A stretch of 36,872 nucleotides of DNA from Candidatus Omnitrophota bacterium. GTDB taxonomy: Bacteria; Omnitrophota; Gorgyraeia; Zapsychrales; Zapsychraceae. A program made the translations under genes and the position numbers. Location: the NCBI GenBank assembly GCA_016931055.1, contig JAFGFL010000021.1:1-36872 (forward strand), in the 5' to 3' direction. Position 1 is the first letter of the stretch. Every line of letters begins with the position of its first letter. This document shows positions 27,001 to 36,000 of this stretch, piece after piece. The notes beneath the pieces were generated by a model, which was not told the DNA's origin, did no database searches, and saw nothing but the letters and a program-made list of their open reading frames with translations.

Positions 27001-30000
27001 TCGTCCGCGGAAGTTTACGGTGGCGTTTCCGCGTCATATCCGGTTAACGAGGATATCTTCGGGGGTTATTTGAGGAAACTGAAAGGGCAAAAGATCATCA
27101 ATGTTGAATATATCGAGGCAGGAAAGGCGCGTGAAGGATCATGGCCAACAACCGATGGCATTTTCGGGAAGTTTGGTATGGGGGCCACGCAACAGATGTA
27201 TAATCGGTTCTTACATTGGATCAATTCTTCAAAAAATATGCCACTTGTTGAAAGAATCTCCCATCTATTTGGCGGCATTGGTTTTTATATGCGTAAACCT
27301 TGGATTATTATCGGTCTGTATGTATATTTACTCGTGACCCTTCTGGGAGGTGTAAGCGGATTCGCGGCATTTCCGGCCGAATTTCTAGTTGGCGTTATCG
27401 GGATTTTTGTCTTTGGGCAGGCTATTACCTATACCGGATTCTTGCAGTGGCTGCTTGAATACGGCATCTTTAAGAAAATATCCATAAAACGGGTTAACGA
27501 GAGGAAATGGTATAGTAAACCAAAGTTTGAAACAATACACGAACGCATGAGCTTGACTATATTAAAACATAAAATTGAGGTCGAGAGCGGCCTGATAAGC
27601 TTTGCTTGGGTATTTCTAAAGATGTGTACTTTCTTCATGGCCCATGTATTTACAAATGCTTTCGGGGTAAGACAGGCTGTTAAAGGCCTGGCTCAGTATG
27701 TTGCGACTGGAAGAGGGTTCATGTTGCAGGCATTAAAATTACATGATGCGGATGGAAAAGGTTTCTTGTATAAGTTTTCAAAAACACATGTTAATAGAGG
27801 GCTTATCGGGTTCGTTATTTCCATTTTAGCTGTTAAAGTGTGGTTTAATCCCACATTGCTTTTCTCGATTTCGTTTATTGGGATATTCATTGCGGCAATG
27901 ATTATTCCGATTTGGTATACAAAAGGCAATTTCCCTAAAGATGGCGTTACTAAGGAAGCATATGTTAAATTATTTGGGGAAAATTTGAAAGAGGGATGGA
28001 AATATATAATCAATAATTTTAAAGAAGGGCGAAAGAATAAGGACCGTTCCAGAAAGTGGTTTGATACAATTTCTTATTTTGTGACTTATATTGTATGGTT
28101 ATCTGTAGTTCCATTCCCGCTCTTTTTGGCGGCCTTCTCGTATGTGTTCATATTGGGTCTAACAATGCCCAATATTATTATTGGGATATCGGCAACTTTA
28201 TTAACTTCACCGTACTTATGGACTCGTATCCTGATAGCAATAAAATCTAGACGACAGAATCGAAACGATTCAGCTCCTTATAGCCCAACATCTGGAAGTA
28301 AAAGTTCTTCACCGGTTACACAAAATCTTAAGAATGACCAGTCCGGCTTTGGCAACGTGGTGAGATTCGGGATATTGTTCGCGCTAAGCGGGGTTGTGAT
28401 GGCGGTTGTAGGAGATGCTTCTATTTCTGCGATGGCTGTTCCGGCGGCCATTGCAGGATTGACAGCCGCAGGCGTCCTATTCGCCCTTATATTTAGGGAA
28501 AGGCGTGAGGTCAAAGAGGCGTGGAGAATCGTTAAAGAAATGTTCGCGTGGAAAGAACCAGTTAAGATTAACCCGGCACTTCCGGAAATTGAAGACAAGG
28601 CGCGGGAGATCAAGCGAATCGAGTTAGTCAACTTCAAGATTGCGAACGGGCTCATCCGGTGGCTGTCGGGATTGTGGGACACGGTCGCCGGCTGGTTCAC
28701 AAAACGTGCTATTGTTATCGGAATGCCTGATGGCGAGGTTGTCAAAGGTGACGCCAATGCGACGGCCACTATCAAGAATCAGCCGAAGTTGGCGATCAGC
28801 AGTCCCGTCGGATCAGTCTTTGTGGCCTCGAGCTCACCGATTTCAGTTGAGGGTGATCCTGTTTGGGACGCTTATTGGGCCAAGAAAGCAAAAGTGAACG
28901 GTGGACAAGAAACGGTTAAGACGGTCAAAGATACTCCGGTTTCAGCGGCCATGACTGTGGCGGTAACAGTTCCGGTTGCTCCTGCCGGAAACACGGATCT
29001 GCCTCGTGATCACGTCGCTGTGGTAAACCGTGAGGTTGCGGCTCCTGAAACCAAGGAACGAAAAACAGGAAATTCCAAGCGCGCCCCGCCAGTGGCGGTA
29101 GATAGCGTCGTTGTTCCAGGTCTCAATATCCTGCCTGATATTTATACTCCTTCAGAACTTCTGATGCACAATCTTCTCTTTGAAGCATTTCCTATCGCTT
29201 CCAGTCCTGTTTTTTATTTGGCAGATCCCACCATTTTGTATAGGAAGGAATTCCTAATCGAATTTGAATATAACGATACGCTTGCTAGAAACATTCCAAT
29301 TATTGCTGTGATTAAAGATTATCGTCAAAAAGATAGATACAAAAATGAAAAACTAATAAAAGAAAGTGTTGCTCAGGGCGCGGTTGGAGGAGCCAAGTCG
29401 AGAGATTATCATAAAGGGGCCTTGTTAGCGGCAGCCTTGAACAGTGATTATCTGGATATGAATAAGAGTGATTGGATTCTACGGATGATTGAACCAACCG
29501 GAATGGATATCTATGCGGATACCATGGCGATAGCAGGCGGAAACAGGATCGCTTTGATCAATTTAGGCAACAAGAACATAAGACTGATCAGGAATAAGAA
29601 ATTCGCACATTTGCATGATATTGTCTTCTCTTCCGATGGTAGCCGGTTGCTTGTTGCCGCCTCAGGATTTGATAAGCTTTTGGAAATAGATGTCAAGACG
29701 GGGCATGTTGTTTGGGAGTGGACGAGCTGGGAGCATGAATATAACAAATCGAAAGACGGGAAAGTCTTAACGGCAGATAGGAATGAAGCACAAAGATTGG
29801 AAAACTTAGGGAAAGACGTCATTTTGGTGAATGATTATGCCGATACTAAATGGAATGGCTTTGGGGTGCCAACAAAATATAGGGCTACGCATGTCAACGG
29901 GGCGATCTATGGGTCTGATAACAAAATTCTGGCGACTCTGTTCCATCCGGGCGAGTTGATATCTATAAATAAAAAGGACGGCTCTGTAGGGGTTGTTCAC

Positions 30001-33000
30001 ACCGGACTTAAGAATCCTCACGGTTTTGTTCAAGATCCTGAGTTTGGATATATGGTTACGGATACTAAAAATGGGCGAGTACTATTTTTGGACGCGTATT
30101 TCCATACAGCAAAGGAAGTGAACCTTGCCGGTATGCCCGGAGCAATAAAGGAGAGGGCTCTGCTTGGAGAGTGGATTCAGTATGTGACAAGGATTGGAGA
30201 AAGGCTTTATGCGGCAGTTAATATTTCCAACAGTAGCATATATTTATTTGATATCAAGAGAAGAGAATATCGGCAAATCAAATTCTCTGAAGATTTGGCA
30301 ATCCAGAAAATAATTAACAATGACCGAAATATTTATTTTGACGATAGGGCGCTTCAACAAAAATGGGACTATGTTAATGAAGGAAGCAACAGGCTTAATG
30401 CCTCCAGCCCCGTTAAATATCTTTCCGGAAGGGATGCGTTAATTGACAAGGCCGTATCGGAATTCGGATTAGGTGACGTCCAAAAGCTTCAGACCATTAC
30501 TTCCGGTTATTCAGAATCGTTAGTCGGTTCGATAATACCGATGATTATCACATCTAAAGGCGCGTATCTCCTCAAGAAGTTAAACCCCAGAAAAGTCCGA
30601 ACGCAGCAGAGAGCCGAATATATTGTCGGCCTGGCTAACCATCTAAGGGATGGCGGGATGAACGTTCGGATTCCTCACATTGCCAAGGCAGGGACAAAAG
30701 GCGAAAAAGCTTCTGATTATATTATGAGCTTTGCCAATGATTTGGGCGAGGAGGAGTTCTATATTGTCGAAAAGTTTATGGAGGGGTATGTCCAAGTTTC
30801 AAGAAAAGACGCGACAAGAAATATGCTGTTTAATGCCGGAAAGGTACTGGGTGAAATGCACGCGGCATTGGAAGCGTATGAGGGCGAATATACGGAACAT
30901 GAAAACGATTATTCACTTGAGAAGATGATCGAGCGCGTTCTCGGGTTTGATTGGGAAAAAAACTACAAAGGAAAGCTTGATAAGGGAAATCTCGCAGCCA
31001 TAAAGGCCGCTCAGAACGAAATAGCCGCATTCAAGACAATACTGCCGCGGTATAGAAAGCAGCACATCCCCAGCGACTTGAACTTCGGAAACATGATGTT
31101 TGACGCAAAAGGCAATGTCGCCGTACTGTTTGACTGGGACAATGCGCGCAAGGCGTACCGATTTGAAGACGTTTTCTCCGTCATAACGAATACCGGACGG
31201 GTCGGTGAAGGGCATTACTTTGGCGAATTTACCCCTGCGGATATAATGACCATGCTGGAGGGGTATGCGGCATCAGGCACGACGTTGACGTCAAAAGAAA
31301 TTGCGGGCATCTATTATGATTATCTCGGGTTATGGATGTTCGATGCCAGAGTGGCTATGGAAGCGCGAAAAGACGCAGGAATTGGTAACAACGATCTTGC
31401 AAAACGGCATTTAGAGCGGCTGAAGGAAGCGATGCGAATCCTTGCGTTCCTGAAGGATGAAGATTATACGGTTGCAAACGACTTAGGAATGTTGATATTG
31501 AATCCAAAAACTATAGGTCAGAGGGACATTCTTTCTGATCCGACGAAGGTTGCGATTGTTAGAATTGACCCGGCGAAAGTGCGTATTCATATCGTGCCTG
31601 ACAGCAGCCTTCAGGATAAGTTCGGGCCGGTTAACAGGGATAATAATGTGATTCCACATCCCGGATTTGAGGATATCGATCAGAAGAGAGTTTTTGACAG
31701 TATTCACGACCAAAAGCTTAAGACACCGGAAGAACTAGCCCGTGAAGATATTGGCACCGATAAAGCGGTTATCATGTCCAGCAATGAAAATCTGTACTGG
31801 AATGCTCCGGTCGTCGTGTATCACAACGGAACAATAAACTATGCCAGAGAACAGAAAATCGATGAAAATGTTTATCCAATGTTTGTTGTTTGGAATGACG
31901 GCCATGTGACCATAGAGGACCATGTTACATTCACTTTAAAGGATGGGATTGGCGGTCAAGCAAGGATTAGAATTGATAATGTGGACAAAACCTCAGATGT
32001 TGAGGCGGCAACATTTGTCCAGCTTATTATGAGCAAGAAACACGAGGGTTTTGTCGCACCGGACAAGAAAGAGAGAATTGCATGGTATGACGATATAAAA
32101 CATGTCTTTGTTATGCGGGGATATTCAAAGGATGATATCGAGAAGAAGTTTGGCGAGACACTTACTGAGAAAGAAGTGCCAATGATGAGCGAGGCGGTAT
32201 TTTTCGGGGCTAAGCAATTAAACAATAATAGACAATTGGCGGCGGATGCCTATAAGGGGCCGGTCAAATTGGATCTCACGCTATCCATTGGAGAAACGGC
32301 GGTTAACGGCCAAATGAAAGCAAGCAGAACAATCAAAATGCCGTCTGAAATATTGAAAAATGATTTGATCAAGAAAGGGTACCACTATACGCCTGAAGGG
32401 GTCAAAGAAAAAGGAGACTTCCAGTTCAATGAGCGGGGTAACATAATCGAAATATTCTTCCTGGAGAATCCTTATCCGTTCCATTTGGTAGGAATTACAA
32501 AAGAGGGCGGGATTCTAGAGGTGGCTATTGAGGGGCGGTCCGGAGAAACGGGGGCGACCATACGCCAGGCCTATGAATTTATGAGCAATCTCGGAGCTGT
32601 TGCAGCAGGGATCATTGATCAAGGGCGTAGCGTTCGGCTGAATATTGCCGAAAAAGACGGGAGTAGAGATCTGGTCAGGGCCAAGTTCGGAGAAACCAGG
32701 TCGACGGCAGTTATTGCTTATACGGCCAGAAACACCAAAAATGCTTCCAGCTCGCCGGTCCAGGATGCGAATGATCCCGTTTGGGCCGCTTATCTTGCCA
32801 AGAAGGCCAAAGAGAACGGCGGGCAAGAAACGGTCAAGACAGCAAGTCCCGTCATTCTGCCTCGCACCGAGGGGACCTTGGAACGGGTGCTCGGTACCGA
32901 GGTGAGCCCGAAGGGCGAAGAATCTAAAGTTGAGATCTTTCCGCTTCGCCGTGAGAATTTGACAAAAGCTTCGGCTCACCGTCAGGATGACGGCGTGTTG

Positions 33001-36000
33001 AAGGCTATGACACAAGACACAGGGCATAAGACACAAGAATCAAGCCGCGAAGCTCCCAACCGCTGGGCGGTGATCGAAGACAAGGACCGGATCGCGCGCA
33101 AGGAAGAAGAACGCAAAGCCCATCGCGAGCAGGCCCCGCCGGCTGAAGCGATATCTGTCTTGAATGAATCCATCAGTCCTGCCGCAAACGCTTTAAGCTC
33201 GCCGATCAATTATAACGTCACGCCGGAAGAATATCAGGCCCAACTGAACGGGAATTTTGCGGCCAAAGATCGCAAGGCTTTAAATGTCTTGAAACAGTCT
33301 CTTGAAGAACTAAAAGCCATAATGGCGAAAAACCGTTTCGTCTTCATTCCTGCCGATCAACAGGAGCTTGAGCGAAGTCTCTTCTTGAGCATCGATTTGC
33401 GGAAAGATCAGGCATTGAAGGCTTACGCGCGAACAGTTCAAGAAAAGGCTGTCGAAATCCTTGGGGATCGCCGGAAAATCAGGTTAAGTGACCTTTCAAC
33501 ACTGCATGCTTCATTAGTTAACGACGCGATTGGGGATAATACCCTGGATATCAGCGATGAGGCCATCGCAAGAATTTATGAACAATACAAGGATATCATG
33601 GCCGGCATCGATGCTTTTGAATTGGCAATCCACGGCCCGCATTTGATGGACAATTTCGGGATCGTCCTGGAACTCCGCACCGGATCGAAATATGTATTGG
33701 CTATCCGTAGGGCCGCCCAGGAAATGCTGGATAAGAATAAGGAGAAACTCCCTGAAGGAGTAACGGCTTATGTTCCGAATATCTTCCATGCCTCATTAGG
33801 CTATATTATTGACGCGCAACCGGAAGAATTGCGCATGATTTATGAAGAACTCAAACGTCTTCGGGAAAACCTTGATGAGCCGATCATGATCAAAGCTGAG
33901 CAAATCCAGGTCGTGAAAACAATTAATAAATTAATGGATTATAACGGCGCAGGAATTTTTAACCTTACGCCGACCTCAAGCCCGGTTGAGGCCAGGAAGA
34001 TCCTAGTTGTCGATGATGATAAGAGCATCCGCACTTCGATAAGAAGGATATTGGAATTTGAGGGATATGAAGTCCTGATGGCGGCCAACGGCGTAGAGGC
34101 CATGGAGGCCGTTAAGGCCCATCCGGATATTGCCCTTATCTTTACGGATCACGATTACAAACATCGCGCCATGAACGGCCTTGAGTTTATCAGGCAAGTT
34201 CAGATTGCGGCGGCAAATATCCCGATTGTGTTAATGACATCCACCACGGGAATCGCTGAACAAGCCATAAAGTTCGGCGCGAAACGGGGGATCCCCAAAC
34301 CGTTTGGCATCGATGAGCTGCTCAATGCTGTCAAAGAATATATCTCCTCTTCGCCGATAAAACATGAGTATACGCAAGAGGAATTAAGGAAGATCAGCCG
34401 GGAAATCATCGCGAACTCTTATGCCGACTGGGGGCGCTATTATCCGGATGTGTTGCGGCGCGGGCGCCTGAGCATGAGCCCTGAAGAAAACAGGGTCTGG
34501 GCCGAGATGAACAACGCCGTATTCCGCGAGGCGGAATCCAGGAACATGAATACCGGCGGGCGCGGCCGGACCGCGGCCTATGACCGGTTTGTCGACGCGT
34601 TCCTCTCGGCATTATTCGAATATGCCGGCATAAAACAGGTTAAAAAATCCAGCTCGCCGGTCAAGCAAAACTATACGGCGCCGCGGACCTTTGACGGGCT
34701 GAAGGTCGAGTGGTTCGGGCGCAGGGCGGTCATTCGTTTGGGCGGCGGCAAGGCCTTAAATATCAAGTTTGCCCATCAATTGGAGGACGGCGGATTTGAT
34801 CCTAACGACATTGGGATGCTCAAGCGGGAGGCGCGCAATATGGCGGAGTTGACGTTCCTGCCGTTTGTCCCGCTCGCCGGCAAAAATGGCGATTTTGTTT
34901 ATGCGTTTGAAGGGGAAATTCACGGGCCGATGATCGATACGATTAACGCGGACCATGATTATCCGGCGATCGGTTTTATCTCAAGCGAAGAAAGCTTAGA
35001 TTATCTTATCGCTAAGGTCAAGGCCGGCCGGCCTGTTGTTGAAAGTCTCCGCAAGGCCGCGGCGCTTTCGGCGAGGCATCTCGGGCTTCTGATCAGTGAA
35101 GGAAAATATCACGGCACGCTGCTTCCCTTAACGCATCATGACAGCGCTTGGCAATGGGATTTCACGACGATAGGGCATTTTACGATTACGCCGGAGCATT
35201 TATTGCATCCCAACATCACCGGGGCCGGCATTTCCGATCTTGAACATGTCCTCCCGATACCTCTGCCGCAGTATACCTATACCCCTCTTGTTTACGGCGG
35301 CCATGGGCTCATGTTTAAAATGTTGACCAACCGGTCTTTGGATTCATGGTTCGGCCAGCAGTTTGCGGAATTGATGATCGGCGTGATTGCGGCAGGCACG
35401 CTGAATCACATCCGGATGGAACAAATAAAGGGCATTATCCGGATGGCGGCTGAAGAATATTATCTGATGGTCACAGGGAAGAATTTGGGCCTAATTTCCG
35501 CGCAGCAGGAATTGGATAAGATCATCCGCGAGATGAGGCAGATATCTCTGAATAGGAAGGCCGGCATCTCGGAGTACGGCGCGAATGTTCTCATGAGGTA
35601 TGTGGGGGAAATCACCGGACAGTTCAAGAGCACGGAAGCCCATGAGCGCATTTTAAACCTGATCAATGGGCGGAAGAATTCGAGCAGCCCGGTCGGGACG
35701 AAGGGCAATTCTCGTTCGCCCGAACAATTAAAAAGGATCAGCCGGGAAGCCATTAAGATCTTGTATAATCGGTGGAAGCTTGATCCGGCGTTGATGAGGG
35801 CGCGCGGGCCGAGGAAAGATAGGATAGACCGCAGCATTGCTCAAATGGTGTATCTCATAGCAAAAGATCTCGGGATGCCGACCAGAGGGCCCAATACTAG
35901 CCGGTATGGCGAATTCATCGATATTTTCTATACCGAATTGGAATCTTATATCAAAGAGCAAGAGAGGGGGCCATCAAGCTCGCCCCTCGCGTCCGATGGA

